Of a DNA stretch of 64,000 nucleotides, positions 30,061-38,913 are shown in pieces. The stretch spans positions 2,666,001-2,730,000 of the forward strand of contig NZ_BDCO01000002.1 of the NCBI RefSeq assembly GCF_001613545.1. Direction: 5' to 3'. Under the pieces are notes generated by a model. It saw nothing but the letters and a program-made list of their open reading frames with translations, ran no database searches and was not told the origin of the DNA. The position numbers and the translations under genes were made by a program. The DNA comes from Terrimicrobium sacchariphilum (GTDB lineage: Bacteria > Verrucomicrobiota > Verrucomicrobiia > Chthoniobacterales > Terrimicrobiaceae). The first letter of the stretch is position 1; each line of letters opens with the position of its first letter.

Positions 30061-32751
30061 GTGCAATTAATATGCAGTATCAAGAAGGTTGGGCGCGCCG
30101 ATGTGTTTTTTGGAATTTTCGCATTTGCGAAGACCCCCCGATCATGGGAAATAGGCGGGATCAGTAACGGACTTTACAACTGGGAGAAGCCCTCCCGTTC
30201 TCGACGCAAGAAGAAGCCCCTGCTCACACGATGGTGGTTTTATGCCCCTTTCGTGCTTATCGCTGTGGGTGCGTTTGGTGCGTGGGTGGCGTGGCTTATT
30301 TTTTCGGCGCAGTTTCGTCAGTCGGCGGCTCAATTTGACCTGTCGCAGATGGACAAGATGGAGGCGGCATCGGTCATTTTCGACCGGGACGGCGTGGAGA
30401 TCGGTAAGATTTTCATCCAGAACCGTCATCCTGTCCCCTTGAGCAAGATCTCGCCCTGGATGCCCAAGGCCGTCATCGCAGCGGAAGACAATAAGTTTTA
30501 CGAGCATGGGGGGGTGGATTACATGGGCATCCTCCGTGCCGCTTTGGCAAACTATCGGCGGGGCAAGATTTCGCAGGGTGCCAGCACAGTAACCCAGCAA
30601 CTGGCCCGCAACTCCTTTGAACTGCGCGAGCGTACCTATAAGCGCAAGTTTGTGGAGATGTTCCTCGCGCAGCGTATTGAGGAGAACTTCAACAAGGATC
30701 AGATCATGGAGATGTATCTGAACCGTGTTTACTTCGGGAGTGGCTTCTATGGTGTCGAGGCGGCGGCGAAGGGGTACTTCGGCAAGAGCGCCCTCGAACT
30801 CGATCCGGGTCAAGCTGCGGTATTGGCAGGTCTTTTGAAGAGTCCTCAGGCGCTTTCGCCCTGGAATAACAAGGAGGGCGCTCTGCAAAATCGCAATTTT
30901 GTCCTGCGCCGCATGAAGGAGCAGGGATTTCTCACTGGCAAGGAGCTGGATGAGCAGATCAGCATCCCGCTGTATGTGATGAAGCGTACGAACCCCTTCA
31001 AGGTTTCATACGCGGTGGATTACATCCGCCAGCAGGCGGTGGCAGCACTGGGCTATGAGCGAGCCATGAACGGCGGATTCCGCATCGACACGACGCTCGA
31101 CCTGAAAATGCAGAAGGCTGCGGAGCAGTCTATGCGCGACGTCCTGACCAAGGTAGAGCGTCTGCCCGGATACTCGCATCCCACGTTCGAATCTTACCGG
31201 GCAACTTCCAAGCAGATCGAGGACCAGATCAACAACGGCAATATGTCCGTCAAGATGCCTGAGCCCAAGTATCTCCAATGCGCCGTAATGGCATTGGATA
31301 ATTCGACAGGAGGCATCCTCACGATGGTTGGCGGCAGGGATTTCAAACACAGCGAATACAATCGGGCGACCATGGCTCGACGTCCGATCGGGACGGCGTT
31401 TGTCCCGTTTGTGTATGCCGCAGCGTACGAAAAGGGGATCTTCCCGGGGCAGATCGTGGAAGACTCCTGTATCGACAATCGCTATGTCATGGTTGGCGGG
31501 GACACGGGCATCCTGGGAGAATGGGGGGTTGAGGCTGCCAATAACGAATATGACGGACCAATGACCACGCGGGAAGCCCTGGCCCGGGGGAAGAACGCTG
31601 CGGCAGTGCGTCTCGGCTTCATGGCCGGACTCGATCAGGTCAAAAAGGTCACGCAGGCCTCAGGCATTGCCTCCCCCTTGCGCAACTATGCAAACTCATT
31701 CCTCGGCAGCAGTGAAGCCACGTTGCAGGAGGTGACGCTGGGCTATACCGTCTTCCCTAATGGCGGGTGGCGGCCCAAGGAGCCATTCATCATCCAGCGG
31801 ATCACGGATTCCGATGGGCGGATCGTCTTCTCTTCCGAGAAGCAGAAGGTCAAAGCGATCAGCCCGGAAGCCGCTTTTCAGACCCATGCCGGACTGGTGG
31901 ACGCCCTGCAAAAAGGCACGGGTTCCATCGCCTACAATGAGTATGGACTTGGCCGCTTCCCGGCGGCAGGCAAAACGGGTACCGCCTACAATTTCACCGA
32001 CACCTATTTCTTTGGATATGATAGCTCGGTGACCTGTGGTGTGTGGGTGGGATTTGATCGGCCTACGAAAATCTTTCGCGGTGCATTTGGCAGAGACCTC
32101 GCTCTACCAATCTGGTCCAAGGTCATGAACGCGGCCGCGGAGGAACTCCCGGCCACGGATTTCCACCGTCCCGATACCCTCAAGGCTGTCGAGATTTGCA
32201 GTGTCTCGGGTTTACTAGCCACTCCGCAGTGTCAGCAAACCATGCGTAACACTGCTGCCGGCGGTGGTAACAAGATGTCGTATACGTATACCGAATGGGC
32301 AACAGCGGCCCAGGTGCCGACAGTCGCGTGCGATATTCATGGCGGCGGCCTGCGCAACTATGCCAAGGAGTACAATCAGGAGGAATGGCCTCGTGCGACT
32401 CTTGCGGTGGATCTTGCCACGATCCGCCCGATAGCCATGGCGGAGCCGACTCTTCTCGGCTTGAGTGATGTTTACAACTCGGTGCGCCCGGACGCCCAGC
32501 GCTTCGACGAAAACATCCCTGTGGCCAAAGCCATTCCCGTGACGCGGGAGGACAAGGGAGAAGCTCCAGCCCAGGCTCCCCAGGAAGGTCAGCCTCTGAG
32601 TGCGCCAGCAGTTGAACCCGTGAGCGATGCGCAACCGACGCCAGTAGGGCCGGAACCCGAAGTACGACGCGCCGAGGCAGTAAAGCCGCTCGACACCCAT
32701 TTTGACGCGCCCGCGATTTCCGCTCCGACTCCCGAGCCGATCAATTTCTAG
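30061..32751 (+). CDS. Class A PBP-like peptidoglycan glycosyltransferase with degenerate transpeptidase domain
   Basis: Membrane-anchored protein (TM about 60-82, preceded by a basic segment). The GT51 glycosyltransferase domain looks intact: AAEDNKFYEHGGVDYMG with catalytic Glu142, GASTVTQQLARNSF, and EMYLNRVYFGSGFYGVE. In the penicillin-binding domain the SxxK motif reads TAFV (445-448: Thr for Ser, Val for Lys) and SxN reads GKN (510-512); only KTGTA (638-642) is kept. It should therefore polymerise glycan but not crosslink. A Pro-rich C-terminal tail of about 90 residues follows. The GTG start is uncertain; the true start may lie up to 40 codons later. Its 3' end overlaps ribD. Confidence 0.92.
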   Translation: MQLICSIKKVGRADVFFGIFAFAKTPRSWEIGGISNGLYNWEKPSRSRRKKKPLLTRWWFYAPFVLIAVGAFGAWVAWLIFSAQFRQSAAQFDLSQMDKMEAASVIFDRDGVEIGKIFIQNRHPVPLSKISPWMPKAVIAAEDNKFYEHGGVDYMGILRAALANYRRGKISQGASTVTQQLARNSFELRERTYKRKFVEMFLAQRIEENFNKDQIMEMYLNRVYFGSGFYGVEAAAKGYFGKSALELDPGQAAVLAGLLKSPQALSPWNNKEGALQNRNFVLRRMKEQGFLTGKELDEQISIPLYVMKRTNPFKVSYAVDYIRQQAVAALGYERAMNGGFRIDTTLDLKMQKAAEQSMRDVLTKVERLPGYSHPTFESYRATSKQIEDQINNGNMSVKMPEPKYLQCAVMALDNSTGGILTMVGGRDFKHSEYNRATMARRPIGTAFVPFVYAAAYEKGIFPGQIVEDSCIDNRYVMVGGDTGILGEWGVEAANNEYDGPMTTREALARGKNAAAVRLGFMAGLDQVKKVTQASGIASPLRNYANSFLGSSEATLQEVTLGYTVFPNGGWRPKEPFIIQRITDSDGRIVFSSEKQKVKAISPEAAFQTHAGLVDALQKGTGSIAYNEYGLGRFPAAGKTGTAYNFTDTYFFGYDSSVTCGVWVGFDRPTKIFRGAFGRDLALPIWSKVMNAAAEELPATDFHRPDTLKAVEICSVSGLLATPQCQQTMRNTAAGGGNKMSYTYTEWATAAQVPTVACDIHGGGLRNYAKEYNQEEWPRATLAVDLATIRPIAMAEPTLLGLSDVYNSVRPDAQRFDENIPVAKAIPVTREDKGEAPAQAPQEGQPLSAPAVEPVSDAQPTPVGPEPEVRRAEAVKPLDTHFDAPAISAPTPEPINF

Positions 32752-33763
32752 AAACTCTGCCCATCAGGCACATGTCGTCTCCGATACGACGGTAGCTGAC
32801 ATCCTCCAGCGCAAGGCCCTCTTCGTTGGTACTTGCGCCCCGACCAGCTACTGTTGGGGTAGGCCCCCCCGCGATCATGGGAGTGAGATACAGGCACACT
32901 TCGTCAACCAGCCTGCGGTCAAACGCCTCACCGAGCAAACGCCCACCTCCTTCCAACAAGATGCTCGGGACACCCTGCTTCCCGAGCTGCCTGAAAACTT
33001 TGGACAGCGGGACATTTTGAAATATCGTTGCGGGCTCGGGAGATTGCAGGATTTTGGCAGTAGGAGGGAGATTGCCGGAACGAGTCCATACGACTCGAAG
33101 CGGCTGTTTCTTGATTCGCATGCCTCGTACTGTCAGTTGAGGGTCATCGACCCGGACTGTTTCTCCACCGACCATGATCGCCGCCACGCGTGACCGAAGG
33201 TTCATCACCTCACGGCGGGATTGTGCATTGCTAAGCCAGCGGCTCTCGGGATGAGATGCAATCCTGCCGTCGAGGGTCATCGCCGCTTTCACGACGACAT
33301 AGGGAAGACTGGTCGCTATCCATTTGTTCCAATAACGATTGAGGTCTGCGCACTCCCTGGCAAGAACGCCCGAGGTAACTTTGATGCCATGGCTGGCCAG
33401 CAGACTATCCGCCCTTCCGGCATGCTTTGGGTTGGGATCAGTCGCTCCATAGACCACGCGACTGAATCCCGCTTGAACGATTGCATCGCAGCATGGCGGT
33501 GTCCGGCCATGGGTGGAGCATGGCTCCAGGGTGACGTAAATGGTCGCGCCTCTTGCGGAGCGATTCAAGGCGCGCAGAGCCTCGATTTCCGCATGGGGAA
33601 GGCCAGCGCCCTGGTGCCATCCCGTAGCGATAACGCGTCCGCCCGAGACAATAACGGCTCCGACGGCGGGATTCGGGTGCGTGCGTCCGAGGCCCTTTCG
33701 CGCTTCCGCCAAGGCAGCACGCATGAACTTGCGGTCATCTAGGTCTCGCTTTTGCGATGGCAT
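32741..33763 (-). CDS. ribD: Bifunctional riboflavin biosynthesis deaminase/reductase
   Basis: Converts diaminohydroxyphosphoribosylaminopyrimidine to the reduced ribityl intermediate. The N-terminal deaminase has zinc motifs HAEIEAL and PCSTHGRTPPCCDAI. The C-terminal reductase has VVVKAAMTLDGRIA, WLSNAQSRREV and ILLEGGGRLLGEAF. It is 340 residues long, normal for the fusion. It overlaps the convergent PBP gene by 11 bases and the divergent gspF-like gene by 7. No other rib genes are adjacent. Confidence 0.96.
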   Translation of the reverse strand: MPSQKRDLDDRKFMRAALAEARKGLGRTHPNPAVGAVIVSGGRVIATGWHQGAGLPHAEIEALRALNRSARGATIYVTLEPCSTHGRTPPCCDAIVQAGFSRVVYGATDPNPKHAGRADSLLASHGIKVTSGVLARECADLNRYWNKWIATSLPYVVVKAAMTLDGRIASHPESRWLSNAQSRREVMNLRSRVAAIMVGGETVRVDDPQLTVRGMRIKKQPLRVVWTRSGNLPPTAKILQSPEPATIFQNVPLSKVFRQLGKQGVPSILLEGGGRLLGEAFDRRLVDEVCLYLTPMIAGGPTPTVAGRGASTNEEGLALEDVSYRRIGDDMCLMGRVSRN

Positions 33764-34770
33764 TGAGGCACATTTTAAGAAACTCCGCCTGCGTGCAACT
33801 CAGCTTTCGGCTTAAAGAGCAGCTTTTTCACGAACTCGCCCAATTGGCACAGAGCGGGTTTTCCTTTCTCGGTGCGCTGGAGGTTATGGGACGGAATCCC
33901 GCCAGTCGTCTGAGTGCCGCGGCACGCTTGATTCATTCCAACTGGCGCTCCTCTGTCAGTGATGCCCTGGTTGCCTCAGGCTTCCCCGCTCGTGACGCGA
34001 TAATCGTGGAGGTTGGGGAAAAGTCCGGCCGGCTCGAGGAGGTCTTTCGTGAGCTGAGCGTGCATTACGCAGAGCTCGATGCCGCCCGGAGGATGCTCGT
34101 GATGCGATCCGCTTATCCGCTGGTAGTGTTTCATGCTGGTGTGATTCTGCTTTCGATCCCTCTGGCGATTGTCTCGGGTGGCTGGTCGCATTACCTCGCA
34201 ATGGTCGTTCCGACTTTGGGAGTATTCTACGTGATCATTGTCGGCCTGTGGCTGCTATGGAAATGGCTTCGCAAAAAGCTCGCGGGTGATACGCAGCTGG
34301 CCAAAGCGTTTCAATGCGTGCCATTCCTGGGGCGAGCTTTTTCCACGTGGTCTGCGTGGAGCTTCGCGTCAGTTGCCGCAATTTCCATTCGCGCGGGCGG
34401 GGGATTTCTTGAAGCATTCTTCTCTGCCGGGCAGGCCTGTGGAAACGCGCTCATGGCGACCGCTTCCCAGAATGTTGTCCATCGCGTCGCCACCGGTACA
34501 GCGAACCTGGGGGAGGCTTTTCGCACGGAACCAGGTATGCCGGAGGAACTTGTGCGCGCCGTTGAGACGGGAGAGGCCGCAGGAAAACTTGACGAGGAGC
34601 TTTCCCGCGCTTCATCCCGATTTCAGAAGGCCGCCCTCGATCAGCTCAATCTTATCTCCTCCTGGACTCCCAAGGTATTCTACGCCTTTGTGGTGGTTTT
34701 CGTGGGTTGGCAGATGATCCACATGGCTGGCGAACTTCGTGATTCGTTTAGCAACGTACTGGAAAACTGA
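33757..34770 (+). CDS. GspF/PilC-type inner-membrane platform protein
   Basis: 337-residue membrane protein with two T2SSF domains, each starting with a helical bundle (FHELAQLAQSGFSFLGAL; WSFASVAAISIRAGGGFLEAF). Each domain carries a GE motif (VEVGEKSGRLEEVF; VETGEAAGKLDEEL). Three TM segments lie at about 125-140, 155-175 and 308-328. It is shorter than typical GspF/PilC (about 400), missing part of the N-terminal cytoplasmic segment. No secretion ATPase, secretin or pilin is adjacent, so it is an orphan component. Confidence 0.85.
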   Translation: MALRHILRNSACVQLSFRLKEQLFHELAQLAQSGFSFLGALEVMGRNPASRLSAAARLIHSNWRSSVSDALVASGFPARDAIIVEVGEKSGRLEEVFRELSVHYAELDAARRMLVMRSAYPLVVFHAGVILLSIPLAIVSGGWSHYLAMVVPTLGVFYVIIVGLWLLWKWLRKKLAGDTQLAKAFQCVPFLGRAFSTWSAWSFASVAAISIRAGGGFLEAFFSAGQACGNALMATASQNVVHRVATGTANLGEAFRTEPGMPEELVRAVETGEAAGKLDEELSRASSRFQKAALDQLNLISSWTPKVFYAFVVVFVGWQMIHMAGELRDSFSNVLEN

Positions 34771-34962
34771 GTCATTCCGTCGCTATTTCACGAGACAATT
34801 TTTTCCAGTGAGAGAGTCATCTTGACTCAATAAAGATCAGGAGCAATTTCTGTAAAAAACACATTTCCCGCTGATTATGTGTGTATTACGCAATTTGGTG
34901 CGACCTTGGCCTCGGGCGGCATGTTTTAGGCTCCTTGGAAGGGGTTAGGAGGAAATCACCAA

Positions 34963-35418
34963 ATGAGCATCATTCGATATCGCAACCCCGAGTTGGCTAC
35001 CTGGTCGCCGTATGACCGTCTCTCGTCCCTGCGGGATCTCCTGGATTCCGCGTTTCAACTGGCGAGCAATGCTCCGGGTAATCCCGAGAGCTGGGCTCCA
35101 GCGTTGGACATTTTTGAAGACGAGGAAAAGGTCACCGTTCGCGTCGAACTGGCGGGAGTGAAGAAGGAAGACTTCGACATTTCCCTGCAGGATGACGTGC
35201 TGACCATCTCAGGAGAACGCAAGGCAGAAACCGAACAACGCGGCAGCGAGAGCTTCCGTAGTGAGCGGTACTTCGGGTCCTTTACCCGCAGCGTCACGCT
35301 CCCGTCTCCGGTGAAAGCCGACGCCGTCACGGCGGCTTACCAGGACGGAGTCCTGACTGTCACTCTGCCGAAGGCGGAGGAAGCCAAGCCGAGGAAGATC
35401 CAAGTCAACCTAGAATAA
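34963..35418 (+). CDS. Hsp20/alpha-crystallin small heat shock protein (first of tandem pair)
   Basis: ATP-independent holdase of 151 residues. The alpha-crystallin domain spans about 45-145 (WAPALDIFEDEEKVTVRVELAGV, EDFDISLQDDVLTISGERK, GSFTRSVTLPSPV) with the family motif AAYQDGVLTVTLPK. A strong ribosome site (TTAGGAGGAAA) precedes ATG 34963. The 192-base upstream gap likely holds its promoter; I could not identify a clear heat-shock consensus. Confidence 0.95.
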   Translation: MSIIRYRNPELATWSPYDRLSSLRDLLDSAFQLASNAPGNPESWAPALDIFEDEEKVTVRVELAGVKKEDFDISLQDDVLTISGERKAETEQRGSESFRSERYFGSFTRSVTLPSPVKADAVTAAYQDGVLTVTLPKAEEAKPRKIQVNLE

Positions 35419-35426
35419 ACAATCAG

Positions 35427-35448
35427 GCGCCCGGCAAGAACCGGGCGC
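35427..35448 (+). other. Intercistronic hairpin between hsp20 genes
   Basis: GCGCCCGG (35427-35434) pairs perfectly with CCGGGCGC (35441-35448) around a 6-base loop. No T tract follows, so it is more likely an mRNA stabiliser or attenuator than a full terminator. Confidence 0.55.
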
Positions 35449-35476
35449 GACCAATCAATCCAAGGAGGAATTTATA

Positions 35477-35851
35477 ATGAGCACACTGACCACATGCAGC
35501 CCCGCGTCATCGACGCAAGGCCGTCGCATCGAATACATCACGCCCCGCGCCAACCTGCACCATGACGGTGATGGATACACGCTGGAGCTCGAGATGCCCG
35601 GCGTTGCCAAGGATGGTGTGGAGATCACCGTGGAAGACGGCAAACTGACCCTGACAGGCCGCCGGGCCGAGGATCAATCCTTCGGCCGCCCAGTATACCG
35701 CGAGCGGTCACAGAACGAATACCGAAGGGTGTTCGATCTCGATCCCAGTATCGATACCGACAAGATCACGGCGTCGATGAGCCAGGGATTGCTGACCGTG
35801 CGCCTGCAAAAGTCGGAAGCGGTGAAGCCGCGCAAGATCACCGTCGCTTGA
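35477..35851 (+). CDS. Hsp20/alpha-crystallin small heat shock protein (second of pair)
   Basis: 124-residue small heat shock protein. The alpha-crystallin domain runs from LHHDGDGYTLELEMPGVA to MSQGLLTVRLQKSE, and the N-terminal arm is shorter than in the first copy. AAGGAGG lies 9 bases before ATG 35477. It lies 58 bases after the first hsp20, separated by a hairpin, and probably shares its transcript. Two diverged copies suggest hetero-oligomers or different substrate ranges (inference). Confidence 0.94.
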   Translation: MSTLTTCSPASSTQGRRIEYITPRANLHHDGDGYTLELEMPGVAKDGVEITVEDGKLTLTGRRAEDQSFGRPVYRERSQNEYRRVFDLDPSIDTDKITASMSQGLLTVRLQKSEAVKPRKITVA

Positions 35852-35878
35852 CGGAGAGTTGAGTAACGAGCCAGTCGA

Positions 35879-35912
35879 GGGCGCGGGCGCTGAGTCCGCG
35901 CCCTTTGCTTTT
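35879..35912 (+). terminator. Intrinsic terminator after the hsp20 pair
   Basis: GGGCGCGG (35879-35886) pairs with CCGCGCCC (35896-35903) around a 9-base loop, followed by TTTGCTTTT. Confidence 0.8.
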
Positions 35913-35949
35913 CCACCTGCAGTAGATTTCCGTTGAGGCGCTGGCAAAG

Positions 35950-37023
35950 GTGTCTCATAGTCGCGTCTTGGATACGTCGCTGGTTATCGAGCAGGTTACA
36001 TTTGGCGGAAAAGGCCTGGGCCGCCTGCCGAACGGAAAAGTGTGTTTTGTGCCCCGGGTAATTCCTGGGGAACGCGTCGAATGCCGGATCATCCGGGAAA
36101 AGTCGAAGCATGCTGAAGCTGATCTGGTGCGCGTGCTGGAGGCGTCCATGGATCGGGTGCGCCCTAAATGCCCTGTCTACGGAACCTGCGGGGGGTGTTC
36201 GTACCAGCATATCGGCTACGAACGCCAGCTCGCGATCAAGACGCAGCAGGTCGAGGATGCGCTCCGCCGCCTGGGAGGTATTCCCACGCCAGTCGTCCAC
36301 CCCGCTATCCCGTCCCCTCAGCAATACGGATATCGCAACCGCATCAGCGTGCATGTGAGGGCAGGGAAGGTCGGTTTCTTCGGAGCAAAGAGTCACCGGG
36401 TCGTCGATGTGGCGGAATGTCCGATTGCCTCGGAGTTGGTCAATTCCGAGCTCAAGGCCCTGCGGGAATCCCAACCGCGAGACGGCGAGTATTCCCTGCG
36501 TGAACCGAGCGATTACCGAGGTTTCCGCCAAGTGAACTCAGCGGCAGGTGCGCTTCTCCAAGAGGCGGTGAGTTCACTCTCAGCGCCGGGTGGCGAGTTA
36601 CTGGTCGATGCCTACTGCGGTGCAGGATTCTTTGCGCACCATCTGCGCGAACAGTATGCCCAGGTGGTCGGCATCGAGTGGAGTGAGGATGCTGTGCGAG
36701 CCGCTCGCGATCGTCGCGGAGCCAATGAGATTTACCTGCTGGGTGACGTTGCCCAACACCTCGCTGCGGCATTGGGGTCCGGACCCGCCGAGAAAACCAC
36801 GGTCCTCATCGACCCACCGTCGGAAGGCATCGATAGTGAAGTGATCGGGCATCTTCTCTCCCGTGAACCGGAACGAATCATCTACGTTTCCTGTAATCCG
36901 GCTACACTGGCGCGCGACATCAAGATGCTCGCTACCAAGTACGCCTTTCGGGAAGCCAAGCCAGTTGACATGTTCCCGCAAACCGCAGAAATCGAAGTCG
37001 CTGCTCTCCTCCATCGTCTATGA
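35950..37023 (+). CDS. TrmA/RumA-type RNA (uracil-5-)-methyltransferase
   Basis: SAM-dependent uracil C5 methyltransferase of rRNA or tRNA, 357 residues. An N-terminal TRAM domain (VIEQVTFGGKGLGRL, RVIPGERVECRI) is followed by an Fe-S cysteine cluster (CPVYGTCGGCSYQH). The Rossmann domain has LLVDAYCGAGFF, DPPSEGID and the catalytic cysteine in YVSCNPATLARD. It cannot be assigned to U747, U1939 or tRNA U54 from sequence alone. A GTG start is used, and its stop overlaps the start of the aldo/keto reductase. Confidence 0.92.
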   Translation: MSHSRVLDTSLVIEQVTFGGKGLGRLPNGKVCFVPRVIPGERVECRIIREKSKHAEADLVRVLEASMDRVRPKCPVYGTCGGCSYQHIGYERQLAIKTQQVEDALRRLGGIPTPVVHPAIPSPQQYGYRNRISVHVRAGKVGFFGAKSHRVVDVAECPIASELVNSELKALRESQPRDGEYSLREPSDYRGFRQVNSAAGALLQEAVSSLSAPGGELLVDAYCGAGFFAHHLREQYAQVVGIEWSEDAVRAARDRRGANEIYLLGDVAQHLAAALGSGPAEKTTVLIDPPSEGIDSEVIGHLLSREPERIIYVSCNPATLARDIKMLATKYAFREAKPVDMFPQTAEIEVAALLHRL

Positions 37024-38204
37024 TGCACTATCGCCGCTTTGGCCGTACGGAACTCCAGATGCCTGTATTCTCCTGCGGAGGAATGCGATATCAGCAGGAT
37101 TGGAAGGATACGGAGTTTGACAACATCCTGTCAGAGAACCAAAAACGCCTCGTCGGTTGTATTGAGCGCTCGCTGGCAGTGGGCGTCAACCATATCGAGA
37201 CGGCGAGGGGATATGGCAGCTCCGAGGTTCAGCTTGGTCAGATCCTGCCACAGTATGATCGGGAGAAGCTGATCGTTCAGACCAAGGTCGCCCCCGCAGA
37301 AGCGGCGGATTTTCTCAAGACATTTGAGACCAGTATGGACCGGCTGAAGCTGGATCATATTGATCTGCTGTCGTTTCATGGAATCAACAATCGCAACCTT
37401 CTCGACTTGACCCTGCGCAAGGGAGGCGCGCTTGAAGTTGGACGCCAGTTACAAAAGGAAGGCCGCGTGCGCTTTCTCGGGTTCTCCACACATGGAGCAT
37501 GCGATGTCATTACCGAAGCGATCGAGACCGGGGAATTCGACTACGTCAACCTGCACTGGTACTGGATTAACCAGGTGAACTGGCCCGCCATCGAAGCGGC
37601 AACCCGGCACGACATGGGGGTTTTTATCATCAGCCCGAATGACAAGGGCGGGAAGCTCTACGAGCCCTCGGAGAAGCTGCGCGAACTGTGTGAGCCATAT
37701 TCGCCAATGATCTTTAATGATCTCTTTTGCCTGCTCCGTCCGCAGGTGCATACCCTCAGCCTGGGGGTGGCGAAGCCCGAGGACTTTGACGAGCATCTCA
37801 AGGCCCTCGAGCTTTGGCACGATGCGGAAAAGATCGTGGCCGAGGTCGGCGACCGTCTGGAGAATGAGCTTCGTCGGCAGCTTGGCTTTGATTGGTTCGC
37901 CCGTTGGCAGGAGGGACTTCCTGCCTGGGAGGATGTACCGGGAGAAGTCAACGTCTGGGAAATTCTCCGGCTGTGGAATTATGCCAAGGCTCTCGACATG
38001 GTCGAGTTTGGCAAAATGCGCTACAACCTTCTCGGAAATGCCGACCACTGGTTTCCCGGGAAAAACGCAGCCGAGCTGGACGTAGCGGCGATTTCGCGTT
38101 CGGTGAAAGATAGCCCGTTTGCCGAACGTATTCCTGGCGTGCTTGCCGAAGCACACGAACTCCTGTGGGACAAGCCCGTGGAGCGTCTGAGCAAGAGCGA
38201 CTAG
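37020..38204 (+). CDS. Aldo/keto reductase
   Basis: NAD(P)H-dependent oxidoreductase with a TIM barrel, 394 residues. Catalytic tetrad candidates are Tyr in IETARGYGSSE (the usual Asp four positions earlier is Glu), Lys in VQTKVAP and His in LLSFHGIN. A C-terminal extension of about 100 residues (DWFARWQEGLPAWEDVPGEVN) exceeds the basic fold and resembles the larger bacterial predicted-reductase group. It overlaps the RNA methyltransferase start/stop (ATGATG). Confidence 0.88.
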   Translation: MMHYRRFGRTELQMPVFSCGGMRYQQDWKDTEFDNILSENQKRLVGCIERSLAVGVNHIETARGYGSSEVQLGQILPQYDREKLIVQTKVAPAEAADFLKTFETSMDRLKLDHIDLLSFHGINNRNLLDLTLRKGGALEVGRQLQKEGRVRFLGFSTHGACDVITEAIETGEFDYVNLHWYWINQVNWPAIEAATRHDMGVFIISPNDKGGKLYEPSEKLRELCEPYSPMIFNDLFCLLRPQVHTLSLGVAKPEDFDEHLKALELWHDAEKIVAEVGDRLENELRRQLGFDWFARWQEGLPAWEDVPGEVNVWEILRLWNYAKALDMVEFGKMRYNLLGNADHWFPGKNAAELDVAAISRSVKDSPFAERIPGVLAEAHELLWDKPVERLSKSD

Positions 38205-38211
38205 TCGCGAA

Positions 38212-38445
38212 TTACTCCAGATCCTGCGAAGTGACAGTCGTCTGCGCGCGGGAGCCGAGTTCCTTGGCGTGAGCGATCACTTCCTCGGTGTCCTCATTGA
38301 AGCGATACCCGTGGCAGTTGGGGCAGGAGGACACGCGCATCGTCACGATCGAGTCGCAACCCTCGCAAATTTTGAAATTCGCGGCGTTTTCGATGATTTT
38401 CTTTGCGCGTTCGGCCCGTTCGGCCAAGTGCTGCTCGTCTGCCAT
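38212..38445 (-). CDS. Small zinc-ribbon protein
   Basis: 77-residue acidic protein with one treble-cysteine ribbon, CEGC ... CPNC, in the middle (ICEGCDSIVTMRVSSCPNCH), flanked by helices. The start at 38445 (MADEQHL) is preferred over the longer frame because the upstream part has no character. Such small ribbons are often regulators or RNA/protein binders; no function is evident. It is convergent with the aldo/keto reductase. Confidence 0.7.
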   Translation of the reverse strand: MADEQHLAERAERAKKIIENAANFKICEGCDSIVTMRVSSCPNCHGYRFNEDTEEVIAHAKELGSRAQTTVTSQDLE

Positions 38446-38532
38446 TGTGATGGCAGACATACGCCAAACAATTGCTAAACTCAAGGTTTCCTTGGAGTTG
38501 CAGATGTATCACCCCCCGATATAGTGCGGCCC

Positions 38533-38913
38533 ATGAAGCATCTCGCCGCTATTCTTTCGATCCTGGCGCTCCTGGCCGGTCCGCTCCTGGCCTCCGATAT
38601 CAGTCTGCAAGATCTCAAGAAGGCGATTGATTCCAAGACTGTTACGCTGATCGACGTCAATGGTACCGAAAGCTATAACTCGAGACACATCCCGGGTGCG
38701 GTGGACTTTTTCGCCTACCAGAAAGATCTCGCGGACAAGCTCCCTGCGGACAAAAACACTCTGATCGTAGCCTACTGCTATAGCCCTCAATGTCCTGCCT
38801 ACAAACTGGCGGTCGATGCGACAGAAAAACTCGGGTACACCAACGTCAAGCACTTCGCTCCCGGAATCTCGGGGTGGGTGAACGCTGGTGAGCCTACGCA
38901 AAAGGGAAACTAG
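38533..38913 (+). CDS. Secreted rhodanese-like domain protein
   Basis: 126 residues. The signal peptide is MKHLAAILSILALLAGPLLA. The rhodanese fold shows TLIDVNGTESYNSRHIPGAVDF and an active-site loop reading YCYSPQCPAYK with two cysteines, unlike the common CxxGxR loop. Likely a periplasmic sulfur-transfer or thiol protein. Its stop overlaps the convergent protease pseudogene stop (CTAG). Confidence 0.85.
   Translation: MKHLAAILSILALLAGPLLASDISLQDLKKAIDSKTVTLIDVNGTESYNSRHIPGAVDFFAYQKDLADKLPADKNTLIVAYCYSPQCPAYKLAVDATEKLGYTNVKHFAPGISGWVNAGEPTQKGN

Noticed and set aside
34771-34962. Sigma-54 or sigma-32 promoter for hsp20
   Set aside because: Sites resembling TGGC-N-GC and heat-shock hexamers exist but with wrong spacing.
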